From positions 1 through 57,572 of the IMG/VR virus record IMGVR_UViG_3300009159_000082: a DNA stretch of 57,572 bases; one strand, written 5' to 3'. The stretch is from a virus. The notes beneath the pieces are model-generated. The model worked only from the letters and a program-made list of their open reading frames with translations. It was not told the origin of the DNA and ran no database searches. The translations under genes were made by a program, and so were the position numbers. Below, in pieces: positions 9,967 to 18,618 of the stretch; position 1 is the first letter of the stretch, and each line of letters starts with the position of its first letter.

Positions 9967-11816
9967 TATGGATCCCTTGCTGCCGAGGTTTGCTGATTGT
10001 TTGACGGTGGAGTATTTAGAAATAGGTTGCGTAGTTCAGCAGCAGTAGCGGGTGGGCCAACCCCCGGAGTAGAAGTAGTTACTATAGGATCACGATCTGT
10101 CACATCTATACCGTTAGACGTAGTTGGCCCCGGAGGGTTTGACAGCCGGGTTGATGCTATAGATACATCATTAGATTGTGCTGCTGACGTATCCGGTGGA
10201 AGTCCACTCTCAAAATCATTAACCTGATCAGCCACCGATTTGGGTGATGCTCCGCTCGCCAATTCCGGTGCGTCTGAGTCTGATGCAATGCCATTGGGAT
10301 CGGAACGTACTGCGCCATTGCCGCCGGCAGACCCTTTGACTGATCTACCATTACTTGCATCAGCTATTTGTTTGGCATTTAAATTAGTAAGTGCAGTTCC
10401 TTCTAATTCTTGGGTAAAACTTCCTTTACTAAACGTACTTTTTATGGTGGTTGCTCTATATGCGGCACTGGCCTGTGTCGATCCTCTGGCACTATTAATC
10501 GGAGAAGACCGTGATATAGTATCCATCAATCCAGTGCCACCGGCGGGTCCACCTGATCCCGATGCACTATTGTAATCTGCCGGAGCATTAAAATTAATGG
10601 CAAACACTACCTCTTGTGTTTCGTAACATACGCTACCATCAGGATAAAATCCATTAAAGTTAACGCTGTTAGCAGTTATTCCTTTCACTTCTCCCTGTAA
10701 CAACCAAGCCGGGTCTCCAACAATTTGTATTTTAACTACACCTTGATCTGCCATGCTATACAGGTAATCAGCAGCCGTAGCTGTTGGTGTATTGGCGTCA
10801 TTGGTTGACCCTTGGATAGATGCGTTAGGCTGTGACGGAATGTTAGCCGGATCACCCAGCGGTTTGGCGATAATCTTCGCTATATCATCTGTTTGTGTAG
10901 AATTTTGAGGACCTTGTAATTTGCTACGACTACCCATTACATAAAAGAATTGAGTATTATAACTCTGTTCATATCTTAATACTTGCGTATTCTGGCCGGT
11001 GAACCAATAATTATATGATTTATGTATGCCCCTAAATTTTGCATCATTGAAATACTGACTTTGCATTTGATTAATGGCATATGTGGTTACAAGATAGGTT
11101 ATTTTATAAGGGTAATCATTTCTTTTTTTATCTTTTGTGGTGCCTATCGGGACTGCACTAACAGAAATTCTAAACCAATCGGTTGTTTTAGTAGTAGGCG
11201 ATTGTGGGGTAGCTTGTTTGTCCGCTTTAGTAGGATCTTGTACTGCTTTTAGTTGATTAGTAATATAAGTACTATTTTGTAAAACCATACTAATAAACTG
11301 AATGATCTGCGCACCCGCAACCAAGGTAAATCTTTGTGATGTCATGTCAACAGCAGTTTTACTTGAATCAACCTTGGCGGCGGCGGTGTTTGAGTTTGCC
11401 ATAGATTTAGCGGCTAGCTCGGTCGGACCTTTTGGTGCTACTTTTGCACTGGCTAATTTATTTGCAGGAACAAATTGTATATCATATTGATTGGCAAACT
11501 CAACTACGCCAGCTTTAACTAGACTTTTTTCGTAAGAATTCATTGCATCACATAACCCAACGTACGAAACTGCCGCGCCACCCTTGGGTGCAGCGTCTGC
11601 CTTGGCCGGAGCAGCGGTGGTGTTTGAAGTATTGGGTGTTCCTGCTGGCTGTCTAGCAGTCGCGGTCTGCGTAGCCAATCTATCCGCACTCTGAAAGTCA
11701 CCTTCGCTCATTAAGTCAGAGGGTCTAACGTTTGGTGCAGCCTGAGTAGCCAATCGATCCGCAGTCTGAAAGTCACCTATGTTAACTGTAGGAAGTACTG
11801 TTGTTGTCGCTGCCAT
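9966..11816 (-). CDS. Baseplate hub protein, likely C-terminal half of a split hub chain (616 aa)
   Basis: The N-terminal 50 residues hold two copies of a GDFQ(T/S)ADRLATQ motif, followed by an Ala/Pro-rich linker. A folded core runs from about residue 75 to 420: FTLVAGAQIIQFISMVLQNS, DWFRISVSAVPIG, the KITYLVTTYAIN segment and a YNYWFTGQNTQVLRYE motif. From memory, the last segments resemble the second half of the single-chain hub protein that precedes gp5 in related phages. The C-terminal 200 residues are low complexity (Gly/Ser/Ala/Pro). It lies between the 477-aa gene and gp5, with nine bases to the former and a 1-nt overlap with the latter. Equivalence to T4 gp27 is inferred from position. 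Confidence 0.65.
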   Translation of the reverse strand: MAATTTVLPTVNIGDFQTADRLATQAAPNVRPSDLMSEGDFQSADRLATQTATARQPAGTPNTSNTTAAPAKADAAPKGGAAVSYVGLCDAMNSYEKSLVKAGVVEFANQYDIQFVPANKLASAKVAPKGPTELAAKSMANSNTAAAKVDSSKTAVDMTSQRFTLVAGAQIIQFISMVLQNSTYITNQLKAVQDPTKADKQATPQSPTTKTTDWFRISVSAVPIGTTKDKKRNDYPYKITYLVTTYAINQMQSQYFNDAKFRGIHKSYNYWFTGQNTQVLRYEQSYNTQFFYVMGSRSKLQGPQNSTQTDDIAKIIAKPLGDPANIPSQPNASIQGSTNDANTPTATAADYLYSMADQGVVKIQIVGDPAWLLQGEVKGITANSVNFNGFYPDGSVCYETQEVVFAINFNAPADYNSASGSGGPAGGTGLMDTISRSSPINSARGSTQASAAYRATTIKSTFSKGSFTQELEGTALTNLNAKQIADASNGRSVKGSAGGNGAVRSDPNGIASDSDAPELASGASPKSVADQVNDFESGLPPDTSAAQSNDVSIASTRLSNPPGPTTSNGIDVTDRDPIVTTSTPGVGPPATAAELRNLFLNTPPSNNQQTSAARDP

Positions 11817-11825
11817 GATTAGTCC

Positions 11826-13259
11826 TTATATAGCAACATTGCCGTTATTTGTTGCCTGCACTGACAATGCCTGTATTTCGGCATTAGTGATAGGGGTATT
11901 GACATCTTTAGTAGTATCAGTTGTTCCCGCGGTATCCTTGTTGGTTGCTTCTCTTCCTGCGCCTATCGGTTTTCCCTTGGAATCAAGCGGAACTGTGCTG
12001 GTAGTACCATTACCCACCAATACTTGTTTCACCGTTTCACCTGTGAGTTCTATGTTATAAGGTACGCTACCAAATGCAGTGGATGTGGCATATTTAAAAG
12101 GGGACGCGACTCCTTCGATTGAATACTCTACTTGCTTACTGGCTAGTTTAAAATCAAATTTTGTAATTTGGAATGGATAATATCTTACAACTGCCGCATT
12201 TGACCCAGATGGTGTGGCACCCGGTACTCCTCGACTACTAGTTGGATCAGTTATTAAATTACCATTAATATCCCAACCGTAAAATTTTATAACTAAACAA
12301 TAATGAGCCTCCCTGGGAGTTGAGGTGGTATTTTTATACGCTTGTCTTACTGCACTATTAAGATTAGGTAGTAAAGTTAATCCATTAGGTTCAGTTACTC
12401 GAAAATTTATAGAAGAAATAGTTCCTTGTGCCTCCCCTGCGATCACTGCTGTTATTTCTAAATTATCTATATAATAGTCCAGTGGGAAGAATTGATTTCT
12501 TCCCCCCGAAGATCTAGTGGCAGTACCACCTTTGGTTAATGTATCTGAGATTAAGTTGGAAAGGCTAGGTATTGCCAGTCCCGCAGTTCCCGTTTGTGAT
12601 GATCCTTGCTGTGATGCTGGTGCGCCACCACTCTGCACTAATAAAGACCATTGACTAGTGTTTATCTTAGAACTAGTCATGACCGTAGTCGCTTGTGGTA
12701 AAGTTAAAAGATACCAACCAATATTATATGTATAACTAGCAAAATTATCCAGCACATTGGGTTGTGGTTTAATGCCACCTGAGGGCTGGGTAGAAGAATT
12801 TAAACCGGCATTTGTTCCTGATAGAGTATTGATGCCATTACTATTGTCATCGGTGTCTGAACCTACCCCAGGTGAGCTGGCACCAGTCCTTGCTTCGTAA
12901 TCTGTATATACTCCCCTAAGTGCGGAATCACCTGCATTAAGACCTGCGGTGGAGCCTATATTTTCAGCTTCTTCTTCTGATTTTCCCTGGGCTCTTGCTG
13001 CGGTATAGGCTTCCACTTTGGCGTTAAGCTGCAAATCTTGAATGTTATAGCTAGTGGTTCTTACACCATTTTCTATAGTAACAGCTGGTGCTGGTGCGGT
13101 ATACGGTACTGCCCCGGTTGATGGACCAGGGGAAGTGCTTTGGCTTTGTGCTAGACTGACTGTTCGACGCTCATTGGCAGCGTCAGTCTGGGCTCTCTGC
13201 TCAGCTAACTGTTCCGGAGTCCAGTTAATATTTTGTCTAGGTGCGAATAGTGTTCCCAT
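11826..13259 (-). CDS. Baseplate hub protein, likely N-terminal half of a split hub chain (477 aa)
   Basis: The first 150 residues are low-complexity and charged (TPEQLAEQRAQTDAANERR). The core (about 165-400) holds YIDNLEITAVI, INFRVTEPNGLTLLP, CLVIKFYGWDINGN, YYPFQITKFDFKL and VEYSIEGVASPF. This order is what I recall from the start of the long hub proteins of aquatic T4-like phages. The C-terminus after LTGETVKQVL becomes disordered (many Thr/Asn/Asp), just where a single-chain version would continue into the next gene. Functionally it probably forms the tail-hub ring under gp5 and the tube. It ends nine bases before the 616-aa gene and begins one base after gp53. Confidence 0.65.
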   Translation of the reverse strand: MGTLFAPRQNINWTPEQLAEQRAQTDAANERRTVSLAQSQSTSPGPSTGAVPYTAPAPAVTIENGVRTTSYNIQDLQLNAKVEAYTAARAQGKSEEEAENIGSTAGLNAGDSALRGVYTDYEARTGASSPGVGSDTDDNSNGINTLSGTNAGLNSSTQPSGGIKPQPNVLDNFASYTYNIGWYLLTLPQATTVMTSSKINTSQWSLLVQSGGAPASQQGSSQTGTAGLAIPSLSNLISDTLTKGGTATRSSGGRNQFFPLDYYIDNLEITAVIAGEAQGTISSINFRVTEPNGLTLLPNLNSAVRQAYKNTTSTPREAHYCLVIKFYGWDINGNLITDPTSSRGVPGATPSGSNAAVVRYYPFQITKFDFKLASKQVEYSIEGVASPFKYATSTAFGSVPYNIELTGETVKQVLVGNGTTSTVPLDSKGKPIGAGREATNKDTAGTTDTTKDVNTPITNAEIQALSVQATNNGNVAI

Positions 13260-13260
13260 A

Positions 13261-13563
13261 TCAAATTCCCAACGCCGATCTTAATGTGTTAATATTTGGT
13301 AGATAGATTTGTGTACCAGATATAAAATCCAAGGGCGGCTTGTTGAGTGCGTTGGGATTTCTCTGGTAAAATACCCACCATAGATTACTGTCATCATATA
13401 GGTCAAATGACAACAGATCCGGGCGATACTGATAAGTTGAATTTATTGTGAAATATTGGTCATCGGGTAACTTTGGGATAGGGCGATTGACCATGACATC
13501 CAAAAAGTATTGACTATATTGAGTCAAATAATAAGGGCTATTTTGATTATAAGTTGCTGTCAT
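13261..13563 (-). CDS. 53: Baseplate wedge protein gp53-like
   Basis: This 100-residue protein (N-terminal YYLTQYSQYFLDVM, then YRPDLLSFDLYDDSNLWWVFYQRNPN and IYLPN) fits the gp53 family. The LSFDLYDDSNLWWVF stretch resembles the short domain that joins gp53 to neighbouring wedges. T4 gp53 is longer (196 aa), so only the core is present. In T4, gp53 clamps adjacent wedges into the hexagonal baseplate. The start overlaps the upstream stop by one base (TAATG). Confidence 0.8.
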   Translation of the reverse strand: MTATYNQNSPYYLTQYSQYFLDVMVNRPIPKLPDDQYFTINSTYQYRPDLLSFDLYDDSNLWWVFYQRNPNALNKPPLDFISGTQIYLPNINTLRSALGI

Positions 13564-14711
13564 TACCAGAATCCTGCTTTAAGACCATTACCATTAGCAT
13601 AATTTTGCAAACTAAACTGTTGACTAACTTGTTGCCGAGTGTTGACTGGTAATAGCGTAATACTAATATCCATTTTTGTGGGCACATAGGTAGGTGACCC
13701 TTGTGCTAAACTGGGTAACGAAGCTGGTATACCTGTACCAAATGGTATTACTGGCTGCGCACCTTTAGATGTATGTGCATTGGATAACCTTAGTAACGAT
13801 GCAGCCGCACCAATAACCGGTACGGCTTGCTTAACTATATTTTGTGCTGTTAGGTTAAGATTTGCCTGATTAACAACCTGGGCACGAATATAATCAACGT
13901 CTTCGGGTAAGTTATATGTAAAACTAGTCAACAAACAAGGATGGTCATTAAACTGATATTGCCCTAATCCTGATAAGAATAATAGCGGCGGAGGAGATCC
14001 ACGTTGAGGATCCTGCCCATAAAACATTTTGGTTGCTGATCGTAAAAAATGTATTACCGCCAATAGATAATTTGCCTGTACAGTATCCTGTGCGGTAAAT
14101 TTTCCAGTTATAGTAATATCATTTACCTGGCTATTTGTATAAAAGTAACCACGGTAATTAGAATGCGTGGGATTGTATGGCGCATAATTTGCCTTATACG
14201 ACATATCAATCTTGGGGGTATATGGAAATATAACACCTCCGGTTGCTTGCAGGGGTTGCAATATACCGTTAGGGGCAGAATTATCATTATACAGATAATT
14301 TGCGTTCTCGGCCAGGCTTAATCGTACACGCCAGTCACTATTACTAGCCGTGTTACTTATCTGTGTAGCTCTAGCAGGTTGGCCACGTGCGTTAATAATT
14401 CCCTGCTGAATTAGACTGCCCAGGGGGCTATTCACCAAGCTATCCACAGCACCCAGGCCCGCTGTTATTGCGCCACCCAAGGCCGATGCCCCGGTCTGCA
14501 CAGCAGCACCAAGTGAATCAAAAAATGATGGATCAGCAGATCGGTTAATTTGATTGGCCGGGGTGCGTAGATACTCCCGAAGCCTAGGATCAACCTCGGG
14601 ATCAACCGCAGGGTCAACAGGTGCAGGTGTCGCAACAATACTAGCGATTGATACTTCAGTCGTATCTGTTGTAGTGAGAGTAGACCCATCGTCAAATATC
14701 TGTGTGGCCAT
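13563..14711 (-). CDS. Tail tube cap/initiator-like baseplate protein (gp48/gp54-type)
   Basis: The 382-residue protein opens with a Thr/Ser-rich region and a helical hydrophobic stretch (residues 60-110). A folded part follows: SDWRVRLSLAEN, FPYTPKIDMSYKANY, ITGKFTAQDTVQANYLLAVIHFLRSATKMFYGQ, LLTSFTYNLPEDVDYI and MDISITLLPVN. The pattern of a helix bearing F-L-R-S followed by a beta-rich end with a M-x-I-x-I-T-L strand recalls tube-cap/tube-initiator proteins and related tail proteins. The gp48/54 label is inferred from this and from its place ahead of gp53. It is the first gene of the minus-strand baseplate operon, with a late motif at 14733-14740. Confidence 0.55.
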   Translation of the reverse strand: MATQIFDDGSTLTTTDTTEVSIASIVATPAPVDPAVDPEVDPRLREYLRTPANQINRSADPSFFDSLGAAVQTGASALGGAITAGLGAVDSLVNSPLGSLIQQGIINARGQPARATQISNTASNSDWRVRLSLAENANYLYNDNSAPNGILQPLQATGGVIFPYTPKIDMSYKANYAPYNPTHSNYRGYFYTNSQVNDITITGKFTAQDTVQANYLLAVIHFLRSATKMFYGQDPQRGSPPPLLFLSGLGQYQFNDHPCLLTSFTYNLPEDVDYIRAQVVNQANLNLTAQNIVKQAVPVIGAAASLLRLSNAHTSKGAQPVIPFGTGIPASLPSLAQGSPTYVPTKMDISITLLPVNTRQQVSQQFSLQNYANGNGLKAGFW

Positions 14712-14732
14712 ATTAATGTTTTCCTATATTAA

Positions 14733-14740
14733 TATTTATG
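14733..14740 (-). promoter_or_regulatory. Late-promoter motif of the baseplate operon
   Basis: The minus strand reads CATAAATA, seven of eight bases of the T4 late consensus, about 22 bp before the first baseplate ATG. It lies in a divergent intergenic region shared with the gp55 promoter. Confidence 0.6.
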
Positions 14741-14773
14741 CCTTGAATAATATACCAATATTATATAAAAAGG

Positions 14774-14808
14774 TTGACAATTAATTGACTTATGCTATAC
14801 TAAATAAT
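14774..14808 (+). promoter_or_regulatory. Sigma70-type promoter overlapping a late motif, ahead of gp55
   Basis: TTGACA at 14774-14779 is a perfect -35 element. TATACT at 14796-14801 is a 5/6 match to the -10 element, with a 16-bp spacer. The last base of the -10 begins TAAATAAT (14801-14808), the motif found before most late genes here. A Shine-Dalgarno AGGAG follows at 14814-14818, eight bases before the GTG start at 14827. The gene thus looks accessible to the host holoenzyme early and to gp55 later. Confidence 0.7.
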
Positions 14809-14826
14809 CGTCCAGGAGACATTTTA

Positions 14827-15753
14827 GTGAGCACATCACCAACACCAATACCCCAAAAAAAAGTCATTTATCTCAATAACCGAGATCTGTTAAAGCAGAT
14901 ACACCTAAGCAAAAATACATATTGTTCTTTTAAAGATCCCAAAAACGATCACCAATATGATATTATTTTACCCAGTTTAGCCAAAATTAATCAACGCACC
15001 GTTGCAGAAGCTAGGCGTAATCGTTCAGATCGTATTAAAAAAGAAACTGGCGTGGTCATAGATCAAAAGAAAATCCCCAACACAGACCTAGTATTTAGAG
15101 TGACATCTTGGGAACATATACCAGCAGCACCTAAAAAAATACCAAAAAGTGCTACTAAAAAGAAAAAAATTGAAGATATTTTTGACTTAGAATTAATCGA
15201 AGACGATTCTCTATTGGACTTGGTAGTTACAGGCGAAGCAGACGAAGAAGCTATAGTAAAATATTTACGCTTGCCTTTTCCTCCTTTTTATCACTATAGA
15301 CTAGATGATAAAAAACAACCTTATATAGTGGGCAAAAGTCACTGGAAAGGCGACTTAGATACTGGTGAGTTCTGTAAAGATCACGGCACAGTGACACGTA
15401 CCTTGGCCACAATGTATATCAAACTTTGTGAGCGATACGCAACTAGATCTAACTGGCGTGGATATACATACAATGAAGAAATGCGCGGGTCAGCATTAGT
15501 ACAATTGTCACAAATTGGATTACGATTTGACGAGTCAAAATCGCAAAACCCTTTTGCATACTATACCGCAGCCATTACGAATTCATTTACTCACGTGTTG
15601 AACAGTGAAAAGAAAAATCAAAACATTCGTGATGATCTATTGGAACAAAATGGTCTAACTCCCAGCTGGACTAGACAAAATTCCGGTAGACGAGAAGCAC
15701 ATGCACACGGCCCTGTAATTAATATTTCGGTAGACGAATATAATCAGGATTAG
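14827..15753 (+). CDS. 55: Late-transcription sigma factor gp55 with N-terminal extension
   Basis: The GTG at 14827 is chosen because AGGAG lies eight bases upstream and because an upstream TTG (14785) would fall inside the promoter; this gives 308 residues. The C-terminal half is gp55-like: KYLRLPFPPFYHY, the YIVGKSHWKGD segment, MYIKLCERYATRSNWRGYTYNEEMRG, then LRFDESKSQNPFAYYTAAITNSFTHVLN, similar to sigma region 2. In T4, gp55 (185 aa) replaces sigma70 and recognises TATAAATA. The first 120 or so residues have no counterpart in T4 gp55. They include a compact part with YLNNRDLLKQIHLSK and TVAEARRNRSDRIKKETG, then a Lys-rich linker. It heads the gp55-gp47-gp46 operon. Confidence 0.9.
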   Translation: MSTSPTPIPQKKVIYLNNRDLLKQIHLSKNTYCSFKDPKNDHQYDIILPSLAKINQRTVAEARRNRSDRIKKETGVVIDQKKIPNTDLVFRVTSWEHIPAAPKKIPKSATKKKKIEDIFDLELIEDDSLLDLVVTGEADEEAIVKYLRLPFPPFYHYRLDDKKQPYIVGKSHWKGDLDTGEFCKDHGTVTRTLATMYIKLCERYATRSNWRGYTYNEEMRGSALVQLSQIGLRFDESKSQNPFAYYTAAITNSFTHVLNSEKKNQNIRDDLLEQNGLTPSWTRQNSGRREAHAHGPVINISVDEYNQD

Positions 15754-15756
15754 CCG

Positions 15757-15782
15757 TTTTAGTTGTATCGCCGCAACTAAAA
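15757..15782 (+). other. Perfect hairpin between gp55 and gp47
   Basis: TTTTAGTTG at 15757-15765 and CAACTAAAA at 15774-15782 are perfect reverse complements around an 8-nt loop. No U-run follows, so it is not a canonical terminator. It could be an mRNA processing or stability element at the operon junction. Confidence 0.5.
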
Positions 15783-15798
15783 GTTTATACTTGACTAT

Positions 15799-16815
15799 AT
15801 GACAAATCTATTTAAGAAAGTAGCAGTTTGTACCGATATGCATTGGGGGTTAAAATCTAACAGCTTGGTCCATAACCGCGATTGTGAAGCGTTCGTTGAC
15901 TGGTTTATTGGCAAAGCTAAAGAAGAAGGTTGCGAAACTGGAATGTTTCTTGGCGACTGGCATAACCATCGTGCTTCTATCAACTTACAAACACTACAGT
16001 TTAGTGTCAGGGCATTGGAAAAGTTATCAAAAGCATTTGATCGGTTCTATTTTATTCCCGGCAACCATGATTTATATTATCGTGACAAGCGTGATATACA
16101 TGGTGCAGAGTGGGCTAAACATATTCCCAACATTATTATTGTAAACGATTGGTTTACTGACGGCAATGTTACTATTGCCCCTTGGTTAGTGGGTGATGAT
16201 CATAAAAAAATTCATAAACTAAGTGGGCAGTACATGTTTGGCCACTTTGAACTGCCACATTTTAAGATGAACGCTAACGTGGAGATGCCGGACCATGGAG
16301 AGATTAAAGTAGATCACTTCAAAGGCTTTGAAAGCGTTTACAGCGGTCACTTTCATATGCGGCAACAGAAAGAAAACGTCACATACATTGGAAATTGCTT
16401 CCCGCATAACTTTGCCGATGCAGGTGACGGTGCTCGTGGTATGATGGTGAAGGAATGGGGCAAAGCAGATCAATATTTTTCTTGGCCCCACCAGCCTTTG
16501 TACCGTGTGGTTAAATTAAGCGATGCAATTGACAATGCCGCAACTATTTTTCAACCCAATATGCACGTTCGAGTAGAATTAGATATTGGTATTAGCTATG
16601 AAGAAGCAAATTACATTAAAGAAACATTTATTAGAGACTATAACCTTAGGGAGATGGCACTAATACCTGTTAAGCACTCATCTGTTGACACAGATTTAGC
16701 ACCGGGCGACATAAAATTCGAATCAGTGGATCAAATTGTTACAGATCAGATCACTAATATTGAATCTGAATTTTATGACCCCAAGTTATTGTTGAAAATT
16801 TACCAGAGCTTATGA
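15799..16815 (+). CDS. 47: Recombination nuclease subunit gp47 (Mre11-like)
   Basis: The 338-residue protein has the calcineurin-like metallophosphoesterase motifs in order: D13-x-H15 (CTDMHWG), GD53-x-H55, GNH90D91 and GH184-F-H186. These ligand two Mn/Mg ions in Mre11/SbcD nucleases. In T4, gp47 with gp46 resects double-strand ends and is required for recombination-dependent replication and host DNA breakdown. The C-terminal part (residues 240-338) fits a capping domain and partner-binding region. Its stop overlaps the gp46 start by four bases (ATGA), typical of obligate complex partners. Confidence 0.95.
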   Translation: MTNLFKKVAVCTDMHWGLKSNSLVHNRDCEAFVDWFIGKAKEEGCETGMFLGDWHNHRASINLQTLQFSVRALEKLSKAFDRFYFIPGNHDLYYRDKRDIHGAEWAKHIPNIIIVNDWFTDGNVTIAPWLVGDDHKKIHKLSGQYMFGHFELPHFKMNANVEMPDHGEIKVDHFKGFESVYSGHFHMRQQKENVTYIGNCFPHNFADAGDGARGMMVKEWGKADQYFSWPHQPLYRVVKLSDAIDNAATIFQPNMHVRVELDIGISYEEANYIKETFIRDYNLREMALIPVKHSSVDTDLAPGDIKFESVDQIVTDQITNIESEFYDPKLLLKIYQSL

Positions 16816-18575
16816 TACAAATAAAAAATCTGTCAGTAAAAAACTTCATGAGTGTGGGAAATGCTACACAAGCGATTAATTTTGATCGACAAGATCTAAC
16901 ACTGGTACTGGGAGAGAATTTAGACCTAGGCGGCGACGGTTCCCGTAATGGAACAGGCAAAACCACCATTATCAATGCATTAAGCTATGCACTATACGGT
17001 CAAGCACTGAGTAATATTCGTCGTGACAACCTAGTCAACAAAACTAACGGTAAAAATATGTTGGTGTCCTTGGATTTTGTCATAGGCAACCAACATTATC
17101 GTATTGAACGTGGGCGTAAACCCAATATCCTAAAGTTTTATGTTGATGATAAGGAAACTGTCGTACAAGATAACGCACAAGGCGACAGTAGAGAGACACA
17201 ACACGCTATTGAACACATCCTGGGTATGAGTCATGACATGTTTAAACATATCATGGCACTTAACACATACACCGAACCGTTTCTATCACTGAAAGCCAAC
17301 GATCAACGTACTATTATCGAACAATTACTGGGTATAACTTTACTTAGTGAACGTGCAGATCGTATTAAAGAGCGTGGTCGTGAAACAAAGGATTCTATTC
17401 AACAGGAAGAATTTAGAATACGTGCGGTACAAGATGCCAACAAGCGTATAGAAGAACAGATTTCTGCATTAAAGCGCAGACAAAATATCTGGACCACAAA
17501 AAACACAGAAGATATCACAAAACTGGAATCTGCGATCGGATCTCTGCAGGAAATTGATATTGATTTGGAAATACAAGCGCACAAAGATCATACCATTTGG
17601 GATCAGCGGCGTAAAGATATAAATGAATTAACTACACAGATCAGCAGGGTCAAGCTGGATATTTCCCGAGAAGAAAAATCTATTGGCAAATTAACCAAGG
17701 AAATTGAAACTTTGGGAAATCACGAGTGTCATACTTGTGGGCAACCATTTCATGATAGCAAACATCAACAGGTCCTGGAGACAAAACAACAGGAGTTAGT
17801 GACAACCCAGCAGGCAAATACAGAATATAATAGTTTATTGACCGAATTAGTGTCAACTCAACACGATCTGGGTGTGCTGGGTAAGCCTCCCACTATGTTC
17901 TATGATAAAGAGGAAGATGCTATCCAACATCGTGCTACCATTGCTGGATTGCAAGCTCAACTATCAAACAAACGTGCGGAAGTTGATCCTTATGGTGAAC
18001 AAATCCTGGAGATGCAGACACAGGCCCTGGAAGAAATTACGTACGATGCACTTAACGATCTAACAAGACTTCAAGAACATCAAGACTTTTTATTAAAACT
18101 ACTTACAAGTAAAGATAGTTTTATACGGAAGAAGATTATTGAACAAAATCTAAGCTATCTTAACACAAGACTAACTCATTACCTGGATCGTATTGGTTTA
18201 CCACATACTGTGGTGTTTCAAAATGATCTATCAGTAAACATTGAAGAACTGGGCCGTGAACTAGACTTTGATAACTTGTCACGTGGTGAACGCAACAGGC
18301 TTATTCTCAGTATGAGCTGGGCATTTCGTGATGTTTTTGAATCTTTATACACTCCCATTAATGTATTGTTTATTGATGAGATGATTGACAACGGACTGGA
18401 TACACAAGGTGTTGAATCTGCATTGGCATTGCTCAAACAAATGTCACGTGAACGACATAAATCTATTTGGTTAGTATCACATAGAGACGAGTTAGCCGGA
18501 CGAGTGGAAAACATACTTAAAGTAATTAAGGAGGGAGGCTTCACATCATACAATACCGATGTGGAGATGACATGA
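16812..18575 (+). CDS. 46: Recombination nuclease ATPase subunit gp46 (Rad50/SMC-like)
   Basis: The 587-residue protein has an N-terminal ABC-ATPase lobe with Walker A GTGKTT (K50). Long coiled-coil arms follow, broken by a zinc hook C306-x-x-C309. The C-terminal lobe has signature LSRGERNR and Walker B VLFIDEM (D522, E523). Rad50-type proteins dimerise at the hook and use ATP to gate the gp47 nuclease. Length is close to T4 gp46 (560 aa). All catalytic motifs are intact. It shares a 4-bp overlap with gp47. Confidence 0.96.
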   Translation: MIQIKNLSVKNFMSVGNATQAINFDRQDLTLVLGENLDLGGDGSRNGTGKTTIINALSYALYGQALSNIRRDNLVNKTNGKNMLVSLDFVIGNQHYRIERGRKPNILKFYVDDKETVVQDNAQGDSRETQHAIEHILGMSHDMFKHIMALNTYTEPFLSLKANDQRTIIEQLLGITLLSERADRIKERGRETKDSIQQEEFRIRAVQDANKRIEEQISALKRRQNIWTTKNTEDITKLESAIGSLQEIDIDLEIQAHKDHTIWDQRRKDINELTTQISRVKLDISREEKSIGKLTKEIETLGNHECHTCGQPFHDSKHQQVLETKQQELVTTQQANTEYNSLLTELVSTQHDLGVLGKPPTMFYDKEEDAIQHRATIAGLQAQLSNKRAEVDPYGEQILEMQTQALEEITYDALNDLTRLQEHQDFLLKLLTSKDSFIRKKIIEQNLSYLNTRLTHYLDRIGLPHTVVFQNDLSVNIEELGRELDFDNLSRGERNRLILSMSWAFRDVFESLYTPINVLFIDEMIDNGLDTQGVESALALLKQMSRERHKSIWLVSHRDELAGRVENILKVIKEGGFTSYNTDVEMT

Positions 18576-18618
18576 AGAAAATTAAGACTACAGGTGGGGG
18601 CTGGATAACTACTAGTCC

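Noticed and set aside
14785-14826. Upstream TTG start for gp55
   Set aside because: It lies within the -35/-10 spacer, and the GTG at 14827 has a well-placed AGGAG.
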